Of a stretch of 54,993 bases of DNA, positions 17,163 to 26,381 are shown piece by piece. The notes beneath the pieces are model-generated. The model did not search any database and was not told where the DNA came from. It saw only the letters and a list, made by a program, of their open reading frames with translations. The translations under genes were made by a program, and so were the position numbers. The stretch is from Phycisphaerae bacterium (GTDB taxonomy: Bacteria > Planctomycetota > Phycisphaerae > UBA1845 > JAFGLZ01). The stretch is taken from contig JAFGLZ010000154.1 of NCBI GenBank assembly GCA_016927755.1, positions 1 to 54,993 on the forward strand. Reading direction: 5' to 3'. Within the stretch, counting starts at the first letter, position 1. Each line of letters opens with the position of its first letter.

Positions 17163-17648
17163 ATGGCAAGCAAGGTGACCAACGTGGTGTTCGCCGGTCT
17201 CGGCGGGCAGGGTGTGTTGAAGGCGTCGGACATCATGTCCGAAACGGCGTTCAAGGCCGGCCTGGACGTCAAGAAGAGCGAGGTCCACGGGATGAGCCAG
17301 CGGGGCGGCTCGGTGACGAGCGACGTCCGCTTCGGTCAGGAGGTCCTGAGCCCGATGGTGCCGGCCGGTGAGGCCGACTATCTGGTGGTCCTAGAGGCCG
17401 TCGAGGTGGACCATAACCGCGGGCTGCTCCGCGAGGGGGGCGTGCTGATCGAGCCGAGTCTGATCGGCGAGGGCGTGCTGAGGAACCCCAAGAGCCTGAA
17501 CGTGGCGCTATTGGGCGCGCTCAGCGCGCACCTGGATATCGACGAGGAGGTCTGGCTGTCGACCGTGCGTGACAACTTGCCGGTCAAGCTTCACGATGTT
17601 AATGTGCAAGCCTTTGCCGCGGGGCGCGCCGCGGCGAAAGCGGTGTAG
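17163..17648 (+). CDS. iorB: Indolepyruvate:ferredoxin oxidoreductase beta subunit
   Basis: Gamma-type subunit of the 2-oxoacid:ferredoxin oxidoreductase superfamily that pairs with IorA and holds CoA. The N-terminus NVVFAGLGGQGVLKASDIM is the glycine-rich motif of the family, followed by KKSEVHGMSQRGGSVTSDVRFG. At 161 residues it is shorter than the usual roughly 190, but N- and C-terminal signatures (LHDVNVQAFAAGRAAAKA) are both present, so it seems complete. It begins 36 bases after iorA, too close for a missing ferredoxin gene to lie between them. Confidence 0.93.
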   Translation: MASKVTNVVFAGLGGQGVLKASDIMSETAFKAGLDVKKSEVHGMSQRGGSVTSDVRFGQEVLSPMVPAGEADYLVVLEAVEVDHNRGLLREGGVLIEPSLIGEGVLRNPKSLNVALLGALSAHLDIDEEVWLSTVRDNLPVKLHDVNVQAFAAGRAAAKAV

Positions 17649-17689
17649 AGTCAAATCCTGGGCCCCATTGGAAGCAGAGAGCACCTCGA

Positions 17690-19021
17690 ATGAGCAAGAA
17701 AGCAAGCGTAGTGCCGTGTGGTTTCCATCCCGCCAGTGCACCGGACTACCTGCCCGTTCCGCGGCTTCGTGACCTGCAGTTGCAGCGTCTCAAGCGAATC
17801 GTCCAGCGGGCATACGATCGTCAAGCGCTCACGCGCAAGCGGATGGACGAGCGCGGGGTCAAACCTGACCACGTCCAGTCGCTCCGGGACATCGAGAAGC
17901 TGCCGTTCATGGTCAAGACCGATCTTCGCGACACGTATCCGTTCGGGCTGTTCGCCAGTCCGATGAATGACGTGGTCCGCGTTCACGCCTCGAGCGGGAC
18001 GACGGGCAAGCCGATCGTCGTGGCCTACACGAAGGAGGACGTCGCCGTCTGGCAGGAGGTAATGGTTCGGACGTTCGCGGCCTGCGGCTGCCACGAGGGG
18101 GACATCATCCAGAACGCCTACGGCTACGGGCTGTTTACGGGCGGGCTGGGCGCGCACTACGGGGCCGAGGCGCTGGGCGCGACGGTCATACCGATCTCCG
18201 GCGGAAATACCGAGCGTCAGATCATGATTCTCAAGGACTTCGGCGTGACGGCGATTTGCTCGACGCCGAGCTACTTCCTGCACATCCTGGACCGTGTCGA
18301 GGGGATGGGGGTGAACATCCGCGACCTGCCGCTCCGCGCGGGCATCTTCGGGGCCGAGCCGTGGACCGAGGCGATGCGCCAGCGGATTCAGGACATCAGC
18401 GGGATCGAGGCATACGACATCTACGGATTGAGCGAAATCATTGGGCCAGGGGTGGCCAGTGAGTGCCAGGAGCAGGCGAACATCCACATCTTCGAGGACC
18501 ACTTCTACCCGGAGATCATCGACCCCGAGACGGGCGAGCCCGTGCTGGAGGGACAGGAAGGCGAGCTGGTGCTGACGACGCTCAGCAAGTGGGCCATGCC
18601 GATGATCCGCTACCGCACGCGCGACATCACGAGCTTCATCACCGAGCCGTGTCCGTGCGGGCGGACGATTCGCCGGGTCCAGCGGATCGCGCGGCGAAGC
18701 GACGACATGTTCATCATCCGCGGCGTCAACGTCTTCCCGTCGCAGATCGAGGCGGCGCTCCTGAGCGTCGAGGGCACGTTGCCGCACTATCAGATCATCC
18801 TGACTCGGACGAAGGGGCTCGACCAGATCGAGGTCCAGATCGAGGTGACGCCCGAGGTCTTCAGCGACAAGGTTGGGGCGATGGAGGACCTGCAGAAGGC
18901 CCTGGCCCACGCGGTGGCCAACACGCTCAATATCCGGGCGGCGGTTCGGCTCGTCGAGCCGAACACGATCCAGCGGAGCGAGGGCAAGGCCAAGCGGGTG
19001 ATCGATAAGCGAGAGCTGTAG
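17690..19021 (+). CDS. paaK: Phenylacetate-CoA ligase (first copy)
   Basis: AMP-forming ligase making phenylacetyl-CoA or related arylacetyl-CoA from the acid, ATP and CoA. The 443-residue length is standard. The ATP-binding loop SSGTTGKP is at residues 101-108, the hinge text YDIYGLSEIIGPGV and RYRTRDIT follow, and the C-terminal domain has RSDDMFIIRGVNVFPSQIE and the lysine-bearing SEGKAKRVIDKREL. In ior operons this enzyme lets imported arylacetates be activated and then carboxylated by IorAB towards aromatic amino acids, or handles acids produced by Phe/Tyr/Trp breakdown. Confidence 0.95.
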   Translation: MSKKASVVPCGFHPASAPDYLPVPRLRDLQLQRLKRIVQRAYDRQALTRKRMDERGVKPDHVQSLRDIEKLPFMVKTDLRDTYPFGLFASPMNDVVRVHASSGTTGKPIVVAYTKEDVAVWQEVMVRTFAACGCHEGDIIQNAYGYGLFTGGLGAHYGAEALGATVIPISGGNTERQIMILKDFGVTAICSTPSYFLHILDRVEGMGVNIRDLPLRAGIFGAEPWTEAMRQRIQDISGIEAYDIYGLSEIIGPGVASECQEQANIHIFEDHFYPEIIDPETGEPVLEGQEGELVLTTLSKWAMPMIRYRTRDITSFITEPCPCGRTIRRVQRIARRSDDMFIIRGVNVFPSQIEAALLSVEGTLPHYQIILTRTKGLDQIEVQIEVTPEVFSDKVGAMEDLQKALAHAVANTLNIRAAVRLVEPNTIQRSEGKAKRVIDKREL

Positions 19022-19057
19022 CGGACGGACACGGAACCTATCGAAAGGGGCACATCC

Positions 19058-19504
19058 ATGAAGGTTCATCAACTGTCGGTGTTCCTGGAGAATCAGCCGG
19101 GCCGGTTGAGCCAGTCGTGCAAGGCCCTGGCCGAGGCGGGGATCAACATCCTGACGTTGTCCCTGGCGGATACACAGCAGTTCGGTATCCTGCGTCTGAT
19201 CGTCAAGGATTGGGAGAAGGGTAAGCGGGTCCTCGAGAAGACCGGCTGCGTGGCCAAGGTCACGGAGGTGGTGGCCACGGAGGTCCAGGACCGTCCCGGC
19301 GGACTGGCCGAGATCCTGTCGGTGCTGGAGGAGGGGGGCGTCAACGTCGAGTACATGTACGCCTTCACGTTCCGCCGGGAACAGAGCGCCGTGATGGTCT
19401 TCCGCTTCGAGGATCCGGACGCGGCCATCAAGGTGCTTCAGGCCAAGGGCATCAACGTGCTCGACAGCGTGGAGCTGTATGACCTCGTGGAGCCGGGCAA
19501 GTAG
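19058..19504 (+). CDS. Tandem ACT-domain protein
   Basis: A 148-residue cytoplasmic protein made of two ACT domains, about residues 3-70 (KVHQLSVFLENQPGRLSQSC) and 70-140 (TEVVATEVQDRPGGLAEIL). ACT domains bind amino acids. Its place between two phenylacetate-CoA ligase genes, 36 bases after one and 55 before the other, suggests that it senses aromatic amino acids and modulates the ligases or the oxidoreductase, but no enzyme or DNA-binding part is present. AAAGGGG before the ATG is the likely ribosome-binding site. Confidence 0.9.
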   Translation: MKVHQLSVFLENQPGRLSQSCKALAEAGINILTLSLADTQQFGILRLIVKDWEKGKRVLEKTGCVAKVTEVVATEVQDRPGGLAEILSVLEEGGVNVEYMYAFTFRREQSAVMVFRFEDPDAAIKVLQAKGINVLDSVELYDLVEPGK

Positions 19505-19559
19505 CCGACGACTCCGAGGCAGTCCGAACGCTTTCCCTCATTGTCGGGTGATCGACACC

Positions 19560-20888
19560 ATGCCAGAGTTCCCCTTTGAGAATCGCATCTGGGACCCCGC
19601 CGAGACCATGTCTCCCGACGAGCGCGGCGTTCTGCAGGTACAGCGGCTTCGCGACGTCGTCGCTCGCGTCGCGGGAGTGCCCTTCTACAGGGAGGCCTTC
19701 GCCAGGGACCGGGTCTCGTCGGAGGCGATTCGGAGTCTGGACGATCTCAGACGCCTGCCGTTTACGACCAAGGCCGATCTTCGCGAGCATTATCCGCTGG
19801 GCTTCCTTGCCGTGCCGAGGGAGCAGGTGGCCCGCATCCACGGTTCCTCCGGCACGACGGGAAAACCGACCTTCGTGGCCTACACGGCCGAGGATCTGAA
19901 GACCTGGTCGGGGCTGTGTGCCCGCTTCCTGGTTGCCGGCGGGCTCCGCCCGGAGCATAACGTCCATATCGCCTTCGGCTACGGGCTGTTCACGGGCGGG
20001 TTCGGTCTTCACTACGGTGTCGAGCGGGTGGGCGCCGGCATCACTCCGGCCGCCGCCGGCAACACGCCCCGGCAGATCATGCTCATTCAAGACCTCAACG
20101 CGCAAGTTCTCATCTGCACGCCGACCTACTCCCTGAATATCGCCGAGGTTGCCCGCGGCCAGGGCATCGATCCCCGTGATCTGCCGCTGAAGTTCGCCCA
20201 TTTCGGCGGCGAGCCGTGGACGGAGGACATGCGGGTCCAGATCGAGCGGGAGTTGGATCTGTTGGCGTTCAACAACTACGGTTTGAGCGAGGTCATCGGG
20301 CCGGGCGTCAGCGGGGAGTGTGCGGCCCGCGGCGGGATGCATATCCAGGAAGACCACTTCATCGTCGAATGCGTCAACCCGGAGACGTTGGAGCCGGTGG
20401 CGGACGGCGAGCTCGGCGAGCTCGTCTTCACGACGTTGACCAAGCAGGCGATGCCCATCATTCGGTACCGGACTCGCGACATCGCGTCGCTGAACCATGC
20501 CGCCTGTCCGTGCGGGCGGACGACGGTTCGCATGAGCCGCGTGGCCGGGCGGACCGACGACATGCTCATCATCCGGGGCGTGAACGTCTTCCCGTCGCAG
20601 ATCGAGGAGGCCTTGCTGCGCGTGGAGGGGACGGCCCCGCACTATCTGATCGAGGTCGACCGCCCCGGGACGATGGATCAGGTGATGGTCCGCGTGGAAA
20701 TCCGAGAGCAAGATTTCTCCGACAAGATGAGCCAGTTGCAGGCCTTGCACGACCGCATCGATCGGGAAATCCAGTCGATCACGGGCATCCGGATGGCCGT
20801 GGAATTGGTCGAGCCGAGGACGCTCGAGCGATCAGCAGGAAAAGCGGTGCGTGTGATCGACCATCGGCGCGAGAAGGGGCAGATCTGA
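19560..20888 (+). CDS. paaK: Phenylacetate-CoA ligase (second copy)
   Basis: A second AMP-forming arylacetate-CoA ligase, 442 residues. It shows the same signatures as the first copy: SSGTTGKP (residues 96-103), FNNYGLSEVIGPGVSGEC, RYRTRDIASL, RTDDMLIIRGVNVFPSQIEE and a C-terminal SAGKAVRVIDHRR. The two proteins are clearly diverged paralogues, so they probably differ in substrate, for example phenylacetate against indole- or hydroxyphenylacetate. The open frame starts further upstream inside the ACT gene, but the family N-terminus begins MPEFPFENRIWDP, so the ATG used here is preferred. Last gene of the operon. Confidence 0.95.
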   Translation: MPEFPFENRIWDPAETMSPDERGVLQVQRLRDVVARVAGVPFYREAFARDRVSSEAIRSLDDLRRLPFTTKADLREHYPLGFLAVPREQVARIHGSSGTTGKPTFVAYTAEDLKTWSGLCARFLVAGGLRPEHNVHIAFGYGLFTGGFGLHYGVERVGAGITPAAAGNTPRQIMLIQDLNAQVLICTPTYSLNIAEVARGQGIDPRDLPLKFAHFGGEPWTEDMRVQIERELDLLAFNNYGLSEVIGPGVSGECAARGGMHIQEDHFIVECVNPETLEPVADGELGELVFTTLTKQAMPIIRYRTRDIASLNHAACPCGRTTVRMSRVAGRTDDMLIIRGVNVFPSQIEEALLRVEGTAPHYLIEVDRPGTMDQVMVRVEIREQDFSDKMSQLQALHDRIDREIQSITGIRMAVELVEPRTLERSAGKAVRVIDHRREKGQI

Positions 20889-21279
20889 CGTTTGGCCGGT
20901 GGCTTCCCGCGAGCCGCAGCACGCAAGGCCGGCAGGTTCTTTGCGATAAGATTCCTGTTTATACCGACTTATATTCATGGCCCTTATGGGGTCGTGCTTC
21001 GGGTGGTTTCGTTTGGCGACCAGAGCGGCTGTCGGATGGTAGGTCTGAGGGTTGCGGCGTCCGTCTGGGCCTGTGGCCTGCTGCGGTGGACGCGGCGATC
21101 GTTGACCGGGACCTCTCCAGAACGAACGACAAGTTTCCAAAATAAACCAAGTTAGGTCTTTACAAGCTTCCATCGGTTCCAGTATTACTTGAAACCACTC
21201 ATTCTTGTTTGAGGATCCGCGCAATCGGGCGGGGTTCGGCGCGGTGGTCGATCGCGGATCCCGGAAGGGACCTCACGTC
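20889..21279. other. Intergenic region after the aryl-acid operon
   Basis: About 390 bases without a gene I can support. The right-hand part is AT-richer than the surroundings and carries the promoter-like element of the following symporter pair; the left part should contain the terminator of the ior-paaK operon, but I see only a weak GGCT/AGCC hairpin near 20900. Confidence 0.4.
21159..21188 (+). promoter_or_regulatory. Putative promoter of the symporter operon
   Basis: TTTACA (21159-21164), an 18-base spacer and TATTAC (21183-21188) lie in an AT-rich stretch about 90 bases before the small accessory gene. Consensus match only. Confidence 0.45.
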
Positions 21280-21450
21280 ATGTTTGGAATCGAAGACAAG
21301 TGGGTGTGGTTGGCGTACTTGCTGTGCATCCTCAGCTCGCTTCTGTGCGTCGGTTATGGCTTGGCCAACTGGAACAAGGGCGAGGAGCCCGTGGAGCAGG
21401 ACGACATCCGGTGGGCGGCCGAGGAGAAGCGGGTCGAAGAGGAGCTGTAG
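21280..21450 (+). CDS. Symporter small accessory membrane protein
   Basis: A 56-residue protein with one membrane span (about residues 8-30, VWLAYLLCILSSLLCVGYGL) and a charged, glutamate-rich C-terminus. It lies 66 bases before a sodium:solute symporter gene. Small single-span proteins starting MFGIEDKW or similar are regularly found directly before such symporters and are thought to assemble with them, so I interpret it as an accessory subunit. GGAAGGGA about ten bases upstream supports the ATG chosen. Confidence 0.82.
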   Translation: MFGIEDKWVWLAYLLCILSSLLCVGYGLANWNKGEEPVEQDDIRWAAEEKRVEEEL

Positions 21451-21516
21451 GTGGTCCAACGGGCCGGTTGTCGCGCGTGCATTTGAGGCGCGGGTAGCCG
21501 GAGGGAGGAGATCCGA

Positions 21517-23346
21517 ATGATGCTGGCGCAGGCTGTGGGACCGATCGAGGCCCTGGTCATCATCCTGTATCTGCTGGTCGTGGCGTATCTGGGGTGGCTC
21601 GGGTATCGTCAGACGAAGACGGCGACCGATTACATGATCGCGGGTCGGAAGGTGCATCCGTTCGTCATGGCGATGAGCTACGGTGCGACCTTCATCTCCA
21701 CGAGTGCGATCGTCGGGTTCGGCGGCGTGGCGGGCCTGTTCGGGATGAGCCTGCTCTGGCTGACCTTCCTGAACATCTTCGTGGGCATCTTCATCGCTTT
21801 CGTCTTTCTGGGGGGGCCCACGCGGCGGATGGGGCACCGGCTTGACGCCCACACCTTCCCTGAGCTGATTGGAAGGCGCTACCAGAGTAAGTTCATTCAG
21901 GTCTTCGCCGGGCTCATCATCTTCTTCTTCATCCCCCTGTATTCGGCCGCCGTCCTCATCGGTGGGTGCGAGTTCATCTCGACGCAGTTTGGCATCGACT
22001 ACACGGTGGCGTTGCTGGTCTTCAGCGTGATCATTGCGGCCTACGTGGTCGTTGGCGGGCTCAAGGGCGTGATGTACACCGACGCGCTGCAGGGCACGAT
22101 CATGTTTGTCGGCATGTTCGTTCTCTTGATCTTCAGCTACTCGAAGGTGGGCGGCGTCACGATCGGTCATCACGAGCTGACGGAACTTGCCAAGCTCGTG
22201 CCGGGCAAGCTCAAGGCCATGGGACACGAGGGCTGGACGGCGTTTCCTGACTTCGGGTTCGGCGATCGGAAGTACGATCTGTGGTGGATCACTGTCTCCA
22301 CGATCGTGCTCGGCGTCGGCATCGGCGTGCTGGCCCAGCCGCAGCTTGTCGTTCGGTTCATGACCGTCAAGAGCAAGATGGAGCTCAATCGCGCCGCGCT
22401 CGTGGGCGGCATCTTCATCCTGGTCATGACGGGTGTGGCCTTCACAGTGGGCAGCCTGTCCAACGCGTACTTCGCCCTCCACGGCAAGGTCATGACGGGC
22501 AAGGTGGTCAAGGAAATCGACGCCGAGAAGGGCCAAGCCGTCATCCAGTTGATGAAGAAGAACGAGAGCGGCGCCTGGGCCGAGATTCCCGACAAGATGG
22601 CCCCGGTCAAGCTGGACGGGGAGGAGCCGTACCTGAAGGGGCAGAAGGGCGCCGACGGCAAGCCGGTGGACATCGCCCGCGGGCGGAGCATTTCGATCGT
22701 CTACGCCAAGGGTAACCCGGACGGGATCATCCCGTTGTACATCAAGGAGGCGCTGCCCGACTGGTTCGGCCTGCTGTTCCTGCTGACACTGCTCGCGGCG
22801 GCAATGAGTACGCTGTCCAGCCAGTTTCACGCCCTGGGCACGAGCATCGGACGTGACGTCTTCGAGCAGCTCTCGGGCTCACCGAAGGCGGCGGACTCCG
22901 CCCGAAGCATGCACGTCGTCCGGATCGCCATCATCCTGGGAATCGTCCTTGCCGTGGTGATCAGCTACAAGGCCCGGGGCGGGTACATCATCGCTCGGGC
23001 AACGGCGATCTTCTTCGGGCTGTGTGCCTCGGCGTTTTTGCCGGCGTTCCTGGGCGGGCTGTTCTGGAAGCGCATGACGCGGGCCGGAGCGATCTGGTCG
23101 ATGATCGTCGGATTCGTGGCGACGGCCTTCTGGCTCCTGTTCATCAAGGCCAAGGAGGCGGGGGACCTGGGTGTGGTGCAGCACTTTACCGGCGGCAAGA
23201 CGAGCTTGCTGAGCGACAAGCCTAACTGGGACGTCGTGGACCCACTCCTCGTGGCCTTGCCGCTGTCGATCCTCGTGGGTGTGATCGTGAGTCTGGCCAC
23301 GAAACGGCCGGACGATGAGCACCTGGAACGGTGCTTCGGGCGGTAG
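21517..23346 (+). CDS. Sodium:solute symporter (SSS family) with a large extracytoplasmic insert
   Basis: Inner-membrane transporter that couples Na+ entry to uptake of an organic solute. The 609-residue protein opens with a span and GYRQTKTATDYMIAGRK, then GATFISTSAIVGFGG, the Na+-site region of the family, and has LLAAAMSTLSSQFHALGTSIGRD in the later conserved region. Between about residues 318 and 395 there is an extra soluble segment of about 75 residues (GKVVKEIDAEKGQAVIQLM and onward) that looks like a small beta domain in a loop; typical members are about 500 residues. GGAGGAG upstream supports the start. The ligand could be a carboxylate, sugar or amino acid; the adjacent paaK operon suggests an aryl or short organic acid, but that is a guess. 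Confidence 0.9.
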   Translation: MMLAQAVGPIEALVIILYLLVVAYLGWLGYRQTKTATDYMIAGRKVHPFVMAMSYGATFISTSAIVGFGGVAGLFGMSLLWLTFLNIFVGIFIAFVFLGGPTRRMGHRLDAHTFPELIGRRYQSKFIQVFAGLIIFFFIPLYSAAVLIGGCEFISTQFGIDYTVALLVFSVIIAAYVVVGGLKGVMYTDALQGTIMFVGMFVLLIFSYSKVGGVTIGHHELTELAKLVPGKLKAMGHEGWTAFPDFGFGDRKYDLWWITVSTIVLGVGIGVLAQPQLVVRFMTVKSKMELNRAALVGGIFILVMTGVAFTVGSLSNAYFALHGKVMTGKVVKEIDAEKGQAVIQLMKKNESGAWAEIPDKMAPVKLDGEEPYLKGQKGADGKPVDIARGRSISIVYAKGNPDGIIPLYIKEALPDWFGLLFLLTLLAAAMSTLSSQFHALGTSIGRDVFEQLSGSPKAADSARSMHVVRIAIILGIVLAVVISYKARGGYIIARATAIFFGLCASAFLPAFLGGLFWKRMTRAGAIWSMIVGFVATAFWLLFIKAKEAGDLGVVQHFTGGKTSLLSDKPNWDVVDPLLVALPLSILVGVIVSLATKRPDDEHLERCFGR

Positions 23347-23408
23347 CCCGGTCAAGGGACGCGCGACGGCTCAGAGCCGATCGTGCGGCCCCCTTCAGCG
23401 GAGAGACC

Positions 23409-23443
23409 AACGGCGTCCATCGATGCATTCGGCGGACGCCGTT
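23409..23443. terminator. Bidirectional hairpin between symporter and chemoreceptor genes
   Basis: AACGGCGTCC (23409-23418) pairs perfectly with GGACGCCGTT (23434-23443) across a 15-base loop, between two convergent genes. The plus-strand exit is GTTTAC, a weak U-tract. Likely a shared terminator. Confidence 0.5.
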
Positions 23444-23480
23444 TACATTGCGCGAACCTAGGTTATTCAGCGCGAGGATG

Positions 23481-26381
23481 CTACGTCCTGGTCTCGACCG
23501 AGGTCGCCGGGTGCGGATCGCTCCCGATGATCGCCAGGAGTTGCCCCACCATACGGCGGACCCTGTGAGCTTCGGCCGTGAGCTCCTTCGATGCGACGTT
23601 TGAAGCCTCGACCTCGGCCGCGTTGGATCGTGTGACTCGATCGATCTCCGCCATCGCTCCGTTGAGCCGTTCGATGTCCCCTGCCTGGTTGGTCGAAGTC
23701 TCGGCGATTTTCGCGACCAGTTCGCCCACCCGTCCGGTCGACTCGGCGATCTTGCCGAAGTCCTCCGTGGTGGTCCGATTGAGTTGAACGCCGTTGGCGA
23801 CGCGCGAGACCGTTTGCTGGATCAGATCCCCCGTTTCGCGGGCGGATTGGGCCGCGCGTTCCGCGAGGCTGCGGACCTCATCGGCCACCACGGCAAAACC
23901 TTTGCCTTGCTCACCGGCTCGGGCCGCTTCGACCGCCGCGTTCAGGGCGAGCAGGTTGGTCTGGAACGCAATCTCCTCGATGACCTTGAGGATCTTCCGA
24001 ATCTCTCCGCTCGCTTCGGAAATGTCCTGCATGGCCCTGGCCGCTTCCTTCATGGTCCCATCCGCTCCGGTAATGATCGCGGAGACTTCGCCCATGAAGG
24101 TATTTGCCTGCCGGGCGTCCTCTGCGTTCCGTCGAGCCGTCGAGGCCATGTCCGCAAGGGAAGTTGCCGTTCCTTCGAGCCCTTGGGCCTGTTCGGAGGT
24201 CCCTTGAGTCAGCCCCCGGCTGGCGGCGGAGACTCGTCCCGCGACGGCATCCACGCGGGCCGTGCGTTGGCTCAAACGGGAAAGCGCTGTCGTGATGGGA
24301 CGGACGATCCTACGACGAACGAGCAACGCGAGGATCAGTCCGAGGAGGATGCCGGGGCCTCCCAGCAGGATCAACAGCGTCCCTGCCCTGGCCGAGGTGG
24401 TCCGAAGGTGTGCTTGCTGGGCAGTCAGCAGGTCGTCCGCCCGGCCTTCCAGGGCGAGCGATGCGATGTCCATCTTGCGGGCCACTTCGGCCTGCGATTG
24501 CTGAAGGGCGGTCAGGCGGTCGCACGCGCTATCATAGGCTCGGATTGCGGCAATGACCCGATTCGCGTGCTCCTGTCCCGCGGGTTCCTTCGATGCCTCT
24601 TTCAGGGCCTCGGCCTGAGCAATCGCCTTGGCGGTGCACTTTGTCCGGGAATCCTGAGATGAGGAATCTGAGCTGGTCTGGCGTGTTCGCGGTTCCTTTC
24701 CGGCGTCCACCAATCGCCGGCACGCGAGGTCGGCCATATCCGCCGCGGCCGCCCGCGAACGAACGACTTCTTCCGCTTCAACGACGGCCCGAGAGAGTTG
24801 CTGCTTCTGTGAGTCCCGAGTTTCCACGCACTTGGCCAGAAGGTCCTTGGCGTGTCGCTGCAACTCTCCGGCGCTTGAGGCCAGGTCTGTCCGAGTTGCC
24901 GCGTAGCGATGGAATCCTTCCTCGTGCGTCTTGATTCCGGTGACTACGTTATCGATCCGGTCCGCGTCCGCGGACTGCGCCAGGACGTCGCGTGTCCTGT
25001 TGGCGAGACCGGTACAGGCCTCGATCGTCCCGCGGACGCGGTCGGCCTGCTTGGGCGTGGGATCATTGGCGTAGCGCTTGACGGCGAGGCGGCACTGGGT
25101 CCATCGCTCGATGAGCCCGGCCGCGCTGCTGACCCGCGTGACGCCAGTTTCGATGGCCGATCGGATCCGCTGGTCATCGAGCGCGGCTTGGACCTTGAGC
25201 GCGTAGTCGTCGCGAATCTCGCCGCATTGCTTTGACGCCTGTGCGGCGCCCGCGAGGATGGTTTCGATGGCCTCGTCGATCCTGCTGGAGAAGGCCTGCT
25301 CCGTGTGGTCGATCCTGGGTTCCTCCGCGTCACTGGGTTGCGTGGTGGCGTGGTCGAGATAGGCTTTCATCATCTGCTTGGCGTCCTCGACCTCTGCCGC
25401 AATCGTCTTCTCGATTCGGTTGAGCTGATGCCTCTGGATCGCGGCGTAGTCGCTCGACATCTGGTCAACGCAGTCGCGGATCGCGATGCGAACCTCCTCA
25501 ATCTTGGCGACGAGGTCCTCCTGCAGCCTGGCGATCTGGCGGGCGCAGAGATCGGCGCACTGCGTGGCGACGCTTGCGGCGATACGATCCATTTCCTCTG
25601 CGGCCACTTCGGCATCCTTCAAGTTCGCCAGCCACCGAGCCATCGAGGCCTGATAGGCCTTGTCGACGGCGGCGATGGCATCCAGACGATCATTCTTTTC
25701 CCGCGACGGTTGCTTCGATCGCATCTCCTGGCAGATAGCCAGGATCTCGTCCGCGGCCGATCGGTTCAGTGCGATGCGGTTGGGGTCCTGCGTGCATGAG
25801 CAGAGCAGGCTCACGAGCCTGGCCCTTTCGGCTAGGTCGGCAAGTCGGTTGGCAGACTCCCTTGATTGGAGGACCTCTATCCTGATTCCTGAGAGCCGCT
25901 GTTGATCGTCGGCGAGCTTGCGTTCCAGGTCGGCTTGGAGGCCCTGAGCCTCGTTTAGGGCTCCCTGATGGGTCTTGGCGACCGCGGCGTCTGCCCGAAT
26001 CAACTGCCCCTCGATGCCGACACAGGCGGCAAACGAATCATGCCAGGTTCGAAACTGCTGTCTGGTCTCCGACAGGGCAGCCGCATCCTCCGGCGCCTTC
26101 AGCTTGTCGGCCAGTGTGGAAAGACCGGCTTCCAACTCCTTGGCGAGCCCGTCCGCATGGTCGAGGCACCTTCTGTCCCTGCGGATCATGAACTCCTTCT
26201 CGCGGAGTAGACCGGCGAGCGCCTTCTGGAAGACTCGCGTGGTCTCCTCGGCGGTTGCGGCCTGAGCATTGACCCGCCAGATGCCCGACCACCCGAGGCA
26301 CGCTAGGATGACGACCAAGCCGACCAGGACGCCAAGGCTCAGCCCGAGCTTGGCACCGAATGTCAACCGTCTATCAGACAT
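23481..26381 (-). CDS. Large methyl-accepting chemotaxis protein
   Basis: A 966-residue transmembrane receptor. TM1 is at about residues 11-33 and TM2 at about 663-687 (LLILLGGPGILLGLILALLV), followed by a HAMP-like linker and the cytoplasmic signalling helices. The CheA/CheW-binding tip is intact: NLLALNAAVEAARAGEQGKG and FAVVADEVRSLAERAAQSA near residues 805-845. The sensor region of about 630 residues is all-helical and contains several segments resembling helical bimodular (HBM) ligand modules, such as FHRYAATRTDLASSAGELQ and AIRAYDSACDRLTALQQSQ; a normal HBM sensor is about 250 residues. No C-terminal CheR-binding pentapeptide is seen. No che genes are nearby, so the array is encoded elsewhere. 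The ligand is unknown. Confidence 0.93.
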   Translation of the reverse strand: MSDRRLTFGAKLGLSLGVLVGLVVILACLGWSGIWRVNAQAATAEETTRVFQKALAGLLREKEFMIRRDRRCLDHADGLAKELEAGLSTLADKLKAPEDAAALSETRQQFRTWHDSFAACVGIEGQLIRADAAVAKTHQGALNEAQGLQADLERKLADDQQRLSGIRIEVLQSRESANRLADLAERARLVSLLCSCTQDPNRIALNRSAADEILAICQEMRSKQPSREKNDRLDAIAAVDKAYQASMARWLANLKDAEVAAEEMDRIAASVATQCADLCARQIARLQEDLVAKIEEVRIAIRDCVDQMSSDYAAIQRHQLNRIEKTIAAEVEDAKQMMKAYLDHATTQPSDAEEPRIDHTEQAFSSRIDEAIETILAGAAQASKQCGEIRDDYALKVQAALDDQRIRSAIETGVTRVSSAAGLIERWTQCRLAVKRYANDPTPKQADRVRGTIEACTGLANRTRDVLAQSADADRIDNVVTGIKTHEEGFHRYAATRTDLASSAGELQRHAKDLLAKCVETRDSQKQQLSRAVVEAEEVVRSRAAAADMADLACRRLVDAGKEPRTRQTSSDSSSQDSRTKCTAKAIAQAEALKEASKEPAGQEHANRVIAAIRAYDSACDRLTALQQSQAEVARKMDIASLALEGRADDLLTAQQAHLRTTSARAGTLLILLGGPGILLGLILALLVRRRIVRPITTALSRLSQRTARVDAVAGRVSAASRGLTQGTSEQAQGLEGTATSLADMASTARRNAEDARQANTFMGEVSAIITGADGTMKEAARAMQDISEASGEIRKILKVIEEIAFQTNLLALNAAVEAARAGEQGKGFAVVADEVRSLAERAAQSARETGDLIQQTVSRVANGVQLNRTTTEDFGKIAESTGRVGELVAKIAETSTNQAGDIERLNGAMAEIDRVTRSNAAEVEASNVASKELTAEAHRVRRMVGQLLAIIGSDPHPATSVETRT

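Noticed and set aside
17651..19072. 473-residue open frame antisense to the first paaK
   Set aside because: Shadow of the real ligase gene; no domain and no ribosome-binding site.
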